A DNA stretch of 64,000 nucleotides from DSNY01 sp040752195 (lineage in GTDB: Bacteria > Pseudomonadota > Gammaproteobacteria > Burkholderiales > Burkholderiaceae_F): contig JBFMFC010000004.1 of NCBI GenBank assembly GCA_040752195.1, forward strand, positions 1 through 64,000, given 5' to 3'. A model generated the notes under the pieces. It did not search any database, was not told the origin of the DNA, and saw nothing but the letters and a program-made list of their open reading frames with translations. Positions 1-7,380 of the stretch are shown here, one piece after another. The first letter of the stretch is position 1, and the number at the start of each line of letters is the position of its first letter. Made by a program: the position numbers and the translations under genes.

Positions 1-1
1 C

Positions 2-151
2 CGCGTGCTGTATCGCGACGGCGTACCGATCGCGCTCGCCGTCGCCGGCGAGACGCGCTTCCTCGAAGAACTGGCGCCCGAAGCGCAATGGAACGCGCGC
101 AACGTGCTGCTCAGGCGGCAGGTGCCGCAGATGCTGCAGTTCTTGAAGTAG
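2..151 (+). CDS. 3' end of a large helicase-like protein (Lhr-type), partial
   Basis: Only the last 49 codons lie in the window; the gene runs off the left edge. The frame is open from base 2 to a TAG at 149-151 and contains the stretch RVLYRDGVP, followed by an aliphatic/charged tail with QWNARNVLLRR. From memory this tail resembles the extreme C terminus of Lhr-type, ligase-associated DEXH-box helicases, large ATP-dependent DNA/RNA helicases linked to DNA repair. No helicase motif is present in the visible part, so the family call rests on the tail alone and is tentative. The neighbouring lipoprotein gene starts 186 bp downstream and looks unrelated. Confidence 0.45.
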   Translation, partial: RVLYRDGVPIALAVAGETRFLEELAPEAQWNARNVLLRRQVPQMLQFLK

Positions 152-336
152 GCGGACCCGAGCGAGAGCTGTCCTTGAGTGAAGAGCGGTGCATGGATGG
201 CGGAGATGAGTGGCACGGAGGTCTGTGACGGGACGTCACCGGAGTACCGTCGGCGCCACACCCGTACGAGATCCGCTGTTTCGTCGGCCCCTTGCCAGAT
301 AGACTTTGCTCGGTATCCAGAAAGCGAGCGTGCCGA
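152..336. other. Intergenic stretch with one small hairpin
   Basis: No gene is supported between the helicase tail and the lipoprotein. The only structure seen is a perfect 6-bp inverted repeat, GTGACG at 225-230 and CGTCAC at 234-239 with a 3-base loop. It has no following T tract, so it is not a convincing intrinsic terminator. Confidence 0.4.
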
Positions 337-606
337 ATGCCAACCCTGACTCGTACGGCAGCCTTGACTGTCTTGACCGTGGCTATGACCGCGTGCGCGT
401 CGGCCACCCAGGTCGGTAAGGATGCGATGAAGCAGACGGATGGGACTGTCGCGGAGAGCGCTGCCGCTCAATCTCGGCAGCGCGTCTACTACACAGGAAG
501 TCGGCTTCCGCGCCGTGATGTGCCCGCTGATGCGCGGGCCATCGACAAGGACGACGTCAAGGAAGCCGTCCAGCGCTCACTGCAGGCTGTGCCCGAGGGC
601 CGGTAG
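337..606 (+). CDS. Small putative lipoprotein, function unknown
   Basis: Codes for about 89 residues from the ATG at 337; a longer form from 292 would add 15 residues ahead of the signal sequence and is less likely. The N terminus is basic then hydrophobic (residues 6-19) and ends in MTAC, a plausible lipobox with Cys20 as the lipidated residue. The mature part is short, polar and charged, with a YYTGSRLPRRDVP motif near residue 50 that I associate with small secreted proteins of Burkholderiales and Xanthomonadales of unknown role. It stands alone, flanked by a helicase tail and a gene remnant, so context gives no function. Membrane or periplasmic location is inferred from the signal only. 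Confidence 0.5.
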   Translation: MPTLTRTAALTVLTVAMTACASATQVGKDAMKQTDGTVAESAAAQSRQRVYYTGSRLPRRDVPADARAIDKDDVKEAVQRSLQAVPEGR

Positions 607-707
607 CCAGGTGCTGCAAGCCGCTGTTTCGGGGGCGCATCAACTGCGCTAGAGACACGCGCGCAAGGCTGAAAGTTGGCGCGATCGAGCGCTCGTACTG
701 CGGCAAA

Positions 708-1082
708 GTGCATCCGAAGAGCGAACGGGACGAGCGCTGCAGCTTCCGCTGTGAACGCGTTCCCAATGCCCGCGCTGCGCAATCGGTACAGCAGTCGTCC
801 AACGGCCGTCACGTCTGCGAGCAGGTGTATGCAGCGGCGCCCAAGCCCGTCAATCTGCTGGTCGGCTCGGCGAGCGAGTTCACGCTGCAGGACATCGCCG
901 CGTTGGGCGTGCGGCGCGTGAGCGTCGGCGGGGCGCTCGCGCGCGCCGCGTGGGCCGGCTTCATGAACGCGGCGAAGCTGATCGCCGAGCAGGGCCGGTT
1001 CGACGGCTTCGCCAACGCGGCGCGCGGCCAGGAACTCGACGCGCTCTTCCGCGCCGATCTGCAGAAGCGCAGCGCGCGCTGA
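708..1082 (+). pseudogene. Truncated remnant of an isocitrate lyase/PEP mutase family gene
   Basis: From about base 805 the frame reads like the C-terminal quarter of the isocitrate lyase/phosphoenolpyruvate mutase family: AAAPKPVNLLVG, then LGVRRVSVGGALARAAW and a final FDGFANAARGQELDALF. These enzymes are TIM barrels of roughly 250-300 residues whose catalytic KKCGH-type loop and metal-binding Asp/Glu lie earlier; none of that is present. Upstream of about 805 the same frame is open but Cys/Arg-rich and unlike the family. The simplest reading is a decayed gene whose 5' part was deleted or replaced. It could be expressed as a short peptide, but catalytic activity is ruled out by the missing core. 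Confidence 0.6.
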
Positions 1083-1370
1083 AGCGGGCGCGGTTCGATC
1101 GGAACGATCGGGGCCCGGCCCGGCCGCCGGAAGCGCGACTGCGGTGAGCGTGCGGCGCTGTCGTCCGCATCGAGACGCGATTGCCGCCAGCGTGCATCGA
1201 CCATCGCGCATCCGCGGTGCGTCTGGGAACTCTGGGAATACGGATCGCGCGCTCCCTGTTGACCCCCGAGCATGCCCGCTTCGCGCGTCGCCGTGATGGG
1301 CGGTGCCGGGCTGCGCGCGGTCCGCTGCTGCGGCCCGTTCCTCGATCTCACTGAATCCGGGAGGAAGTCG
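1083..1370. other. Intergenic region, nothing recognised except an RBS
   Basis: I see no gene, tRNA or clear hairpin here. The only functional-looking site is a GGGAGGAAG Shine-Dalgarno sequence at about 1359-1367, just ahead of the CHRD gene start at 1371. That site decides against the more upstream ATG at 1272. Confidence 0.4.
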
Positions 1371-1901
1371 ATGATCCGCAAACTGAGCAAGGCCACGGTC
1401 GCCGCGGCCGCCGTCGGCGCACTGTGGGCTGCCGCGCCGGCCCATGCCGAGACGGTGCACGCGAAGCTCGAGGGTTTTCAGGAGGTGCCCGCCGTATCGA
1501 GCCCGGGACGCGGCGACTTTCGCGCGAAGATCGAGCGCGACGGCAGCATGATCGCGTACGAGCTCAACTACGAAGGACTGCAGGGCAGGCCGTTCATGTC
1601 GCACATCCACGTCGGCCAGCACGGCGCGACTGGCGGCATCAGCGTCTGGCTGTGCGGCAACCCGGAGGACGGGCCACCCGTTCCGCCCGCAGGCACGCCG
1701 CGCTGCCCGGTTCCGGGCGGCAGCGTGAGCGGCGTGCTGACCGCCTCGTCGGTCGTCGGACCGGGCGGACAACTGATCGCCGCGGGCGAGCTGACCGAGC
1801 TGATCGCCGCGATCCGCGCGGGTGTCACCTACGTCAACGTACACACGGTCACGAATTCCGGCGGCGTGGCGAGCGGCGAGATTCGCGGGCAGATTAAGTA
1901 G
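1371..1901 (+). CDS. Secreted CHRD domain protein
   Basis: A 176-residue protein starting at ATG 1371, chosen because of the GGGAGGAAG ribosome site just upstream and the signal peptide that follows: KLSK basic end, Ala/Val hydrophobic core and APAHA|E cleavage site at about residue 26. The rest is a single CHRD (chordin-like) domain: AKLEGFQEVPAVSS at the start, SHIHVGQHGATGGISVWLCG in the middle, and YVNVHT followed by SGEIRGQIK at the end. The two Cys (about residues 99 and 112) flank a Pro-rich loop. Bacterial CHRD proteins are exported; their biochemical role is not established. The gene is monocistronic, with a strong terminator 30 bp after the stop. Confidence 0.85.
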   Translation: MIRKLSKATVAAAAVGALWAAAPAHAETVHAKLEGFQEVPAVSSPGRGDFRAKIERDGSMIAYELNYEGLQGRPFMSHIHVGQHGATGGISVWLCGNPEDGPPVPPAGTPRCPVPGGSVSGVLTASSVVGPGGQLIAAGELTELIAAIRAGVTYVNVHTVTNSGGVASGEIRGQIK

Positions 1902-1930
1902 CGGTCGAGCGACCCGCCCTCTGCCCATCC

Positions 1931-1959
1931 GAGGCGGCCCTGCGCCGCCTCTTTTTTTT
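1931..1959 (+). terminator. Rho-independent terminator after the CHRD gene
   Basis: A perfect 8-bp GC-rich stem, GAGGCGGC at 1931-1938 and GCCGCCTC at 1944-1951, closes a 5-base loop and is followed directly by eight T residues (1952-1959). It is the clearest intrinsic terminator in the window and isolates the CHRD gene from the aminotransferase operon. Confidence 0.9.
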
Positions 1960-1990
1960 CGTCCGGCCGGCGGGCCGCCGAGTGCGGCCC

Positions 1991-2264
1991 AGAACCTATC
2001 TCAGAGTCTCCGGCGGCCGCGGCGGGGCCGCCTGGGGAGGCAGCGCTAGGCGCGGCGAGGGGACCATTGGCTAGAGCCAAGGACCCGAGCCGCAACGACG
2101 CGATGCGCCCCAGGCGACCCCGCCCCGCAGGGTTGCGACGATAAGCGGGCGTCTGCGGTGTTGGCGCGCTCGGCCGTAGGCCAAGCTACTGTCCTTCGCG
2201 CGCCGCCTAGCATCCGCCCGCTTCTCGTCGCAACGCGACCGTCGGGGACTCTGAGACAGGTTCT
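1991..2264. repeat. MITE-like element with 18-bp terminal inverted repeats
   Basis: The left end AGAACCTATCTCAGAGTC (1991-2008) is matched on the opposite strand by the right end at 2247-2264, whose reverse complement is AGAACCTGTCTCAGAGTC: 17 of 18 bases. Inside, blocks such as GCTAGGCG (near 2046 and, inverted, near 2210) and GGCTAGAGCC add further imperfect inverted symmetry, so the whole 274 bp could fold into a long cruciform. There is no open frame of interest and no transposase. It has the form of a non-autonomous, MITE-like or REP-like repeat. The right end runs into TACAAT (2264-2269), a -10-like hexamer ahead of the aminotransferase gene, so the element may supply part of its promoter. 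Confidence 0.65.
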
Positions 2265-2294
2265 ACAATCGCGCGTCGCTCGCACGGACCCCTC

Positions 2295-3497
2295 ATGCCT
2301 GCACTATCCAGACGCGCCGCCTCGCTCGGCACCGAAAACGCCTTCGTCGTCTTGGCCGAAGTCAATCGGCTGATCCGCTCGGGCAAGGACATCGTCTCGT
2401 TCTGCATCGGACAGCCGGACTTTCCGACGCCGGTGCACATCCAGGACGCCGCGGTCGAAGCGATCCGCGGCGGCAAGCACGGCTACACGCCGTCGGCCGG
2501 CATCGACGAGCTGCGCGCCGCCGCGGCCGCGTCGATGGCGAAGCTGCGCGGCATCGACATCGCGCCCGAGGACGTCGTCGTCGGCGCGGGGGCGAAGCCC
2601 TTCATCGGCTATGCGATCGCTTCGACGACCGACTACGGCGCCGGCGACGAGGTGATCTTCCCGGTACCGGGCTTTCCGATCTATGAGTCGCAGATCGTCG
2701 CCAACGGCGCGGTGCCGGTGGCGCTGCCGCTGCGCGAGGCGCGGGGCTTCGCGTTCGACCCCGACGAACTCGCCGCGCGCATCACGCCGAGGACGCGGCT
2801 GTTGATCCTCAATTCGCCGCAGAACCCGACCGGAGGATTGCTCGCGCGGCGCGATCTCGAAGCGATCGCCGCGGTGCTGGCGCAGCACCCGCAGGTGTGG
2901 GTGTACGCCGACGAGATCTACTCGAGGCTCGTCTACGACGGCGAGTTCGTTTCGATCGCGAGCCTGCCCGGTATGCAGGAACGCACGATCATCTCCGATG
3001 GTGCATCCAAGACCTACGCGATGACCGGCTGGCGCATCGGCTTTACCGCCAACCGCACGCTGGCGCCGGTGTTCACGCGCTGGATCACCAACACCGAGAG
3101 CTGCGCGAGCCAGATCAGCCAGTGGGCCGCGCTCGCCGCGCTGACCGGCCCGCAGGACGAAGCGGAGAAGATGCGCGCACGCTTTCGCGCGCGGCGCGAG
3201 CTGATCGTGCGGCTGCTCAACGACGTGCCGGGCTTTCGCTGCGCGTCGCCCGGCGGCGCGTTCTACGCATGGCCGAACGTCAGCGAGGCCTGCGCGCGCG
3301 TCGGCGCGAAGGATTCGGAGGAGCTGCGCCAGCGGCTGCTGCACGAAGCCGGCGTGGCCGTGCTCGCCGACATCCACTTCGGCCCGCGTACCGAGGGCGA
3401 GGGGCAGCACATCCGGTTTTCGTACGCGACGAGCGAAGCGGCGATCGAAGCCGGGATCGCGCGCGTCGCTGACTTCATCCGCAAGGCGACCCGTTGA
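2295..3497 (+). CDS. PLP-dependent aminotransferase, class I/II
   Basis: A 400-residue fold-type I aminotransferase. Visible landmarks are FCIGQPDFPTP (residues about 36-46), the substrate and PLP-contact stretch LNSPQNPTGG, the cofactor Asp/Tyr in YADEIYSRLVYDG, and the Schiff-base lysine Lys239 in SDGASKTYAMTGWRIGF. Length and motifs fit the aspartate/alanine aminotransferase-like group. The amino donor cannot be fixed from sequence; it is not obviously AspC. It heads a tightly spaced operon: the LutC-like gene starts 10 bp after its stop, then come an antiporter, a 2-hydroxyacid dehydrogenase and a PHA-system protein. Its upstream region ends in a MITE-like repeat. Confidence 0.88.
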   Translation: MPALSRRAASLGTENAFVVLAEVNRLIRSGKDIVSFCIGQPDFPTPVHIQDAAVEAIRGGKHGYTPSAGIDELRAAAAASMAKLRGIDIAPEDVVVGAGAKPFIGYAIASTTDYGAGDEVIFPVPGFPIYESQIVANGAVPVALPLREARGFAFDPDELAARITPRTRLLILNSPQNPTGGLLARRDLEAIAAVLAQHPQVWVYADEIYSRLVYDGEFVSIASLPGMQERTIISDGASKTYAMTGWRIGFTANRTLAPVFTRWITNTESCASQISQWAALAALTGPQDEAEKMRARFRARRELIVRLLNDVPGFRCASPGGAFYAWPNVSEACARVGAKDSEELRQRLLHEAGVAVLADIHFGPRTEGEGQHIRFSYATSEAAIEAGIARVADFIRKATR

Positions 3498-3507
3498 GCG
3501 CGAGCCC

Positions 3508-4194
3508 GTGACCTTCGACACCCGCAGCGCGCGCGCAGCCATCTTCAAGCGCATCCGCATCAACCAGCACCGTACCGGCGAGCCGGTCGCCGCGGAGCGC
3601 GCGCTGGCCGAGGACTATCTCGCGCGCCATCCGGCCGGCCCGCGGCCGGCGATCACAGGCGATCTGCGCATTCGCTTCCGCGCGATGTCGGAGAAGATGG
3701 CGAGCACGGTCGACGAGGTGCCGCGGTTCGCCGACGCGCCCGCCGCGGTCGCGCGCTATCTCGACGCGCAGGCGATCGGCCGCCGCGCGGTGGCCTGGCC
3801 CGCGCTCGCCGCTCTCGACTGGGCGGGCGCCGGCCTCGAGGTCGAGTTCCGCGCGCCGCGCTTCGATGAATCGCACGGGTCGGACGCGGTCGGCATCACC
3901 GGCTGCTACTGCGCGCTGGCGGAGACGGGGACGATCGTGCTGCTGTCGGGGCCCGAGACGCCGGCGTCGACGCATCTGCTGCCCGAGACCCACATTGCGC
4001 TGGTGCGCGCCTCGCGCATCGTCGCCGGAATGGAAGATGCGTTCGCGCTGCTGCGCGCCGAGCGCGGCGGCGTTGTGCCGCGCGCGCTGAACATGGTGTC
4101 CGGGCCCTCGCGCACCGCGGACATCGAACAGACGGTGGTGCTCGGCGCGCACGGGCCGTACCGAGTGCATCTGATCGTCGCAACGGAAGAGTGA
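3508..4194 (+). CDS. lutC: LUD-domain protein, LutC/YkgG family
   Basis: A 228-residue protein with GTG start at 3508. The LUD signature is visible in the second half: AVGITGCYCALAETGTIVL followed by THLLPETHIALV, typical of the LutC/YkgG branch. In the canonical LutABC system LutC joins two iron-sulfur proteins in a membrane-associated complex that oxidises L-lactate to pyruvate. Here no lutA or lutB is adjacent; the neighbours are an aminotransferase upstream and an antiporter that overlaps or closely follows. It could partner LutAB encoded elsewhere or act separately. The N-terminal 60 residues are Arg/Ala-rich without cysteines, so it holds no cluster of its own. Family call firm, role inferred. 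Confidence 0.8.
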   Translation: MTFDTRSARAAIFKRIRINQHRTGEPVAAERALAEDYLARHPAGPRPAITGDLRIRFRAMSEKMASTVDEVPRFADAPAAVARYLDAQAIGRRAVAWPALAALDWAGAGLEVEFRAPRFDESHGSDAVGITGCYCALAETGTIVLLSGPETPASTHLLPETHIALVRASRIVAGMEDAFALLRAERGGVVPRALNMVSGPSRTADIEQTVVLGAHGPYRVHLIVATEE

Positions 4195-4235
4195 AGCGCG
4201 CCGCCCGGTGGGGCGGGTGCAAGGAAGGGGGAGCG

Positions 4236-5651
4236 TTGAAGGGAACCCGCATTGCGCTCGCGGCGGGATGGGTCGCCGCGGTCGTTCCGCCAGCGGTCGG
4301 CGCGGCCGAGCTCGACGCGAGCCGGCTCGGGCTCGGCTGGGCGCTGCCTTTCGTCGGCATCCTGCTGTCGATCGCGCTGATGCCGCTGCTCGCGCTGCGG
4401 CTGTGGCATCACCACTACGGCAAGATCGCGCTCGGCTGGGCGCTCGCGTGCGTCGTGCCGCTCGGAGTCGCGTTCGGCGCAACCACCGCGGCCGAGCTGG
4501 CGCTGCACACGCTGCTGCTGGAGTTCCTTCCGTTCATCATCTTCATCGGGACGCTGTACGTGATCGCGGGCGGCATCTACGTGCGCGGCAACCCGAAGGG
4601 CACGCCGACGGTCAACACGGCCATGCTCGCGTTGGGTGGCGGGCTGGCGAGCGTCATGGGAACGACGGGCGCGGCGATGCTGCTGATCCGGCCGCTGATT
4701 CGCGCCAACGACGATCGCCGGCACAACGTGCACACGATCGTCTTCTTCATCTTCATCGTCGCCAACATCGGCGGCTCGCTGACGCCGCTCGGCGACCCTC
4801 CGTTGTTCCTCGGGTTTCTGAAGGGCGTGAGCTTCTTCTGGACGGTTCAGCACCTGTTCCTGCCGATGCTGCTCGCGCTCGCGATCCTGCTGGCGCTGTA
4901 TTTCGCACTCGATTGGGCGCTTTACATGCGCGACATCGCGCAGGGCTTGAAGCGCGATCCGACGCCGGCGAGCGCGCTGCGCATCGAAGGCGGGGTCAAC
5001 TTCGTGCTGCTGGCGGTCGTGCTCGGCGCGGTGCTGATGAGCGGAGTGTGGAAGCCGGGTGTCGAGATCGACGTGCTGGGGCAGCGGCTGCCGCTCGAAG
5101 GGCTCGTGCGCGACGCGATCTTCCTCGTCGTCGCCGCCGTCTCGCTGGCGATCACGCCGAAGGCGACGCGGAAGGCCAACGAGTTCGGCTGGGCGCCGAT
5201 CGTCGAGGTCGCGAAGCTGTTCTTCGGCATCTTCATCACGATGGCGCCGGTGCTGCTGATGCTGCGCGCGGGTGAAGCGGGCGCATTTGCCGAGCTGGTG
5301 CGGCTGGTCAGCGACGAGCAGGGCCGCCCCGACAACGCCGCCTACTTCTGGCTCACCGGTGCGCTGTCGTCGTTCCTCGACAATGCGCCGACGTATCTGG
5401 TGTTCTTCAACCTCGCCGGCGGCGACGCCCAGACCCTGATGACCGCGCTGGCGCCGACGCTGGCGGCGATCTCGGCGGGCGCGGTCTTCATGGGCGCCAA
5501 CACCTACATCGGCAACGCGCCGAACTTCATGGTCAAGGCGATGGCCGAGGCGAGCGGCATTGCCATGCCGAGCTTCTTCGGCTACATGTTGTGGTCGGCA
5601 GCGATCCTGCTGCCGATCTTCGCACTGCTGACTCTCATCTTCTTCACATGA
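4236..5651 (+). CDS. Sodium:proton antiporter, NhaD/ArsB-type superfamily
   Basis: Integral membrane protein of about 471 residues with roughly 11-12 hydrophobic segments. I favour TTG at 4236 because AAGGAAGGGG sits directly upstream; a GTG at 4191 overlapping the previous stop would add 15 residues. Family features include the conserved MGTTGAAMLLIRPL segment, NIGGSLTPLGDPPLFLGFLKG and, in the second half, SSFLDNAPTYLVFFNLAGG, which resemble the paired ion-site motifs of the ion transporter superfamily. Homologues are usually annotated as sodium:proton antiporters; the transported ion is inferred from the family. The stop overlaps the next start as ATGA, so expression is probably translationally coupled to the 2-hydroxyacid dehydrogenase. 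Confidence 0.8.
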   Translation: MKGTRIALAAGWVAAVVPPAVGAAELDASRLGLGWALPFVGILLSIALMPLLALRLWHHHYGKIALGWALACVVPLGVAFGATTAAELALHTLLLEFLPFIIFIGTLYVIAGGIYVRGNPKGTPTVNTAMLALGGGLASVMGTTGAAMLLIRPLIRANDDRRHNVHTIVFFIFIVANIGGSLTPLGDPPLFLGFLKGVSFFWTVQHLFLPMLLALAILLALYFALDWALYMRDIAQGLKRDPTPASALRIEGGVNFVLLAVVLGAVLMSGVWKPGVEIDVLGQRLPLEGLVRDAIFLVVAAVSLAITPKATRKANEFGWAPIVEVAKLFFGIFITMAPVLLMLRAGEAGAFAELVRLVSDEQGRPDNAAYFWLTGALSSFLDNAPTYLVFFNLAGGDAQTLMTALAPTLAAISAGAVFMGANTYIGNAPNFMVKAMAEASGIAMPSFFGYMLWSAAILLPIFALLTLIFFT

Positions 5652-6637
5652 CCCAGCGACCGTATCGAGTGGCGGTCACGCGCCGGATCTTTCCCGCGCT
5701 GATCGACGAGCTGCGGCAGGTCTACGATGTCGTCGACAACCAGGCGGACCTGCCGCTCACGCCGGAGCAGCTCGCCGAGCGGCTCGCCGACGCCGACGGC
5801 GCGCTGATCACGACCGGCGAGCGCATCGACGAGGCGTTGCTCGCGCGCTGCCCGCGGCTGAAGGTCGTCGCCAACATCGCGGTCGGCTACAACAACATCG
5901 ATCTCGCGGCGTGCACGAAACACGGCGTGGTCGCGACCAACACGCCCGACGTGCTGAACGAGGCCACGGCCGACCACGCGTGGGCGCTGCTGTTGGCGGC
6001 CGCGCGGCGTGTCTGCGAGGCCGAGCGCTGGCTGCGCGCGGGAAACTGGAAGCGCTGGGAGTTCGAGATGTTCCTCGGCGCCGAGCTGCACGGCACCACG
6101 CTCGGCGTGATCGGCATGGGCCGCATCGGCCGCGCGATCGCGCGGCGCGCGACGGGGTTTTCGATGCGCGTGGTCTATCACAACCGTACGCGGCTGCCGG
6201 CCGAGCAGGAGGGCGGCGCGCTATGGGCCAGCAAGGAGGACGTGCTGCGGATGGCCGATCACCTGGTCGTGATGGTGCCGTACTCGCGCGAAACGCATCA
6301 TCTGATCGGTGCGGCCGAGCTCGCGCTGATGAAGCCGACCGCGGTTCTGGTCAACATCGCGCGCGGCGGCGTGGTCGACGACGACGCGCTGATCGACGCG
6401 CTGAAGCACGGGCGGCTCGCTGCGGCGGGGCTCGACGTGTTCGAGGACGAGCCGAACCTGCGCGCGGGCTTCCTCGAGCTGGAGAACGCGGTGCTGACGC
6501 CGCACATCGCCTCGAGCACGCGCGCCACGCGCGAGGCAATGGCGCGGCTGGCGATGCGCAATCTGGGCGAGACGCTGGCCGGCCGGAGGCCGCCGTCGCT
6601 GCTGAACCCGGACGTGTGGCAAGCTCGGCGCACGTGA
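5648..6637 (+). CDS. D-2-hydroxyacid dehydrogenase (glyoxylate/hydroxypyruvate reductase type)
   Basis: A 329-residue NAD(P)-dependent D-2-hydroxyacid dehydrogenase. The nucleotide-binding motif LGVIGMGRIGRAIARR lies around residues 152-167. The catalytic triad is present in the usual places: Arg in NIARGGVVDDDAL, Glu in FEDEPNL and His in LTPHIASSTRATR. The N-terminal substrate domain has VANIAVGYNNID, typical of glyoxylate/hydroxypyruvate (D-glycerate) reductases, which interconvert glyoxylate/glycolate or hydroxypyruvate/glycerate. Its ATG at 5648 overlaps the antiporter stop by four bases. The PHA-system gene follows after 12 bp. Cofactor preference cannot be decided with certainty. Confidence 0.85.
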   Translation: MTQRPYRVAVTRRIFPALIDELRQVYDVVDNQADLPLTPEQLAERLADADGALITTGERIDEALLARCPRLKVVANIAVGYNNIDLAACTKHGVVATNTPDVLNEATADHAWALLLAAARRVCEAERWLRAGNWKRWEFEMFLGAELHGTTLGVIGMGRIGRAIARRATGFSMRVVYHNRTRLPAEQEGGALWASKEDVLRMADHLVVMVPYSRETHHLIGAAELALMKPTAVLVNIARGGVVDDDALIDALKHGRLAAAGLDVFEDEPNLRAGFLELENAVLTPHIASSTRATREAMARLAMRNLGETLAGRRPPSLLNPDVWQARRT

Positions 6638-6649
6638 AGGAGCGGCCCG

Positions 6650-6988
6650 ATGTCGGACATCAAGTACACGCGCAGGCACGGCCTGCCGCTCGCGCAGGCG
6701 AAGAAGATCGCGCAGAAGACGGCCGACCAACTGGCCGAGGAATACGACCTCGTCAGCGAGTGGAACGGCGACACGCTGCACTTTCACCGCGCCGGCGTCG
6801 AGGGCCACATGCGCGTCACCGACTCGCTGATCGATCTGAACGTGAAGCTCGGGTTCCTGCTCAAGCCGTTCAAGGCGAGGTTCGAGCAGCACATCGAGCG
6901 GCATCTCGACGAGCTGCTGGACCAGGCGAAGTCCGCGCGCGCGTCGGCGAAAGCGCCCGCGAAGAAGAGCGGCAGGGGAAAGGCCTGA
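6650..6988 (+). CDS. Polyhydroxyalkanoic acid system family protein
   Basis: A 112-residue cytoplasmic protein with a good GAAGGAG ribosome site. It matches in form the small PHA-system family often encoded near polyhydroxyalkanoate granule genes: ITYTRRHGL-like start (here DIKYTRRHGLPL), a Lys-rich first helix, then LVSEWNGDTLHFHRAGVEGHM and LDLNVKLGFLLKPFKARFE. Members are thought to bind granules or regulate PHA metabolism, but activity is undefined. The last 25 residues are Lys/Ala-rich. It is the last gene of the operon begun at 2295 and lies next to an acyl-CoA-binding protein and a wax ester synthase, which strengthens a storage-lipid connection. Confidence 0.75.
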   Translation: MSDIKYTRRHGLPLAQAKKIAQKTADQLAEEYDLVSEWNGDTLHFHRAGVEGHMRVTDSLIDLNVKLGFLLKPFKARFEQHIERHLDELLDQAKSARASAKAPAKKSGRGKA

Positions 6989-7044
6989 ACGCTACGGCCC
7001 GGAACGATCGCGCGCGGCGGGCGCGGCGCGCCTGACGCGGGCGG

Positions 7045-7302
7045 TCAGCCCTTCAGTTCCTCGATCAGGTCGACGTACTGCTGCATCGCGTCCTCTTTCG
7101 CGAGGCCCTTGAGTTCGTTCCACGCGTCCCATTTGGCGCGGCCGACCATGTCCGTGAATCCGGGTCGCTTGCCTTCGACGTCGCCGACGGTGGCCTGCTT
7201 GTACAGCGCGTAGATCTTCAGCAGCGTCGCGTTGTCGGGGCGCTCGGGCAGGTTCTTCGAATCCGCGACGGCCTTTTCGAACTTCGCCTTCAGCTCGCTC
7301 AT
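7045..7302 (-). CDS. Acyl-CoA-binding protein
   Basis: An 85-residue protein of the acyl-CoA-binding (ACBP) family, the usual full length. Characteristic positions are LKAKFEKAV in helix 1, LLKIYALYKQATVGD with the conserved Tyr and Lys of the ligand site, and GRAKWDAWNELKGL, the best-conserved ACBP signature. The protein binds medium- to long-chain acyl-CoA in the cytosol, buffering and delivering it to acyltransferases. It is transcribed divergently from the wax ester synthase/DGAT gene, sharing the 78 bp between their starts, so the two are probably co-regulated and the acyl-CoA may be channelled to that enzyme; this last link is inference. Confidence 0.93.
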   Translation of the reverse strand: MSELKAKFEKAVADSKNLPERPDNATLLKIYALYKQATVGDVEGKRPGFTDMVGRAKWDAWNELKGLAKEDAMQQYVDLIEELKG

Positions 7303-7380
7303 CGTCTCCTCCATCGCGCGGCCGCAACGGCGCGCGCGGCTATTATGCCGAAGCGGGTGCACGACGACGAGGAGGAGACG

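Noticed and set aside
225..239. GTGACG-GGA-CGTCAC hairpin as a terminator of the helicase-like gene
   Set aside because: The stem is short, starts 74 bp after the stop and has no T tract.
1272..1370. Upstream ATG (1272) for the CHRD protein
   Set aside because: It would bury the signal peptide behind 33 residues; the ATG at 1371 has a strong ribosome site and a normal signal sequence.
2264..2269. TACAAT as a full promoter for the aminotransferase
   Set aside because: No -35-like hexamer lies 15-19 bp upstream, so it is mentioned only as a -10-like site, not listed as a promoter.
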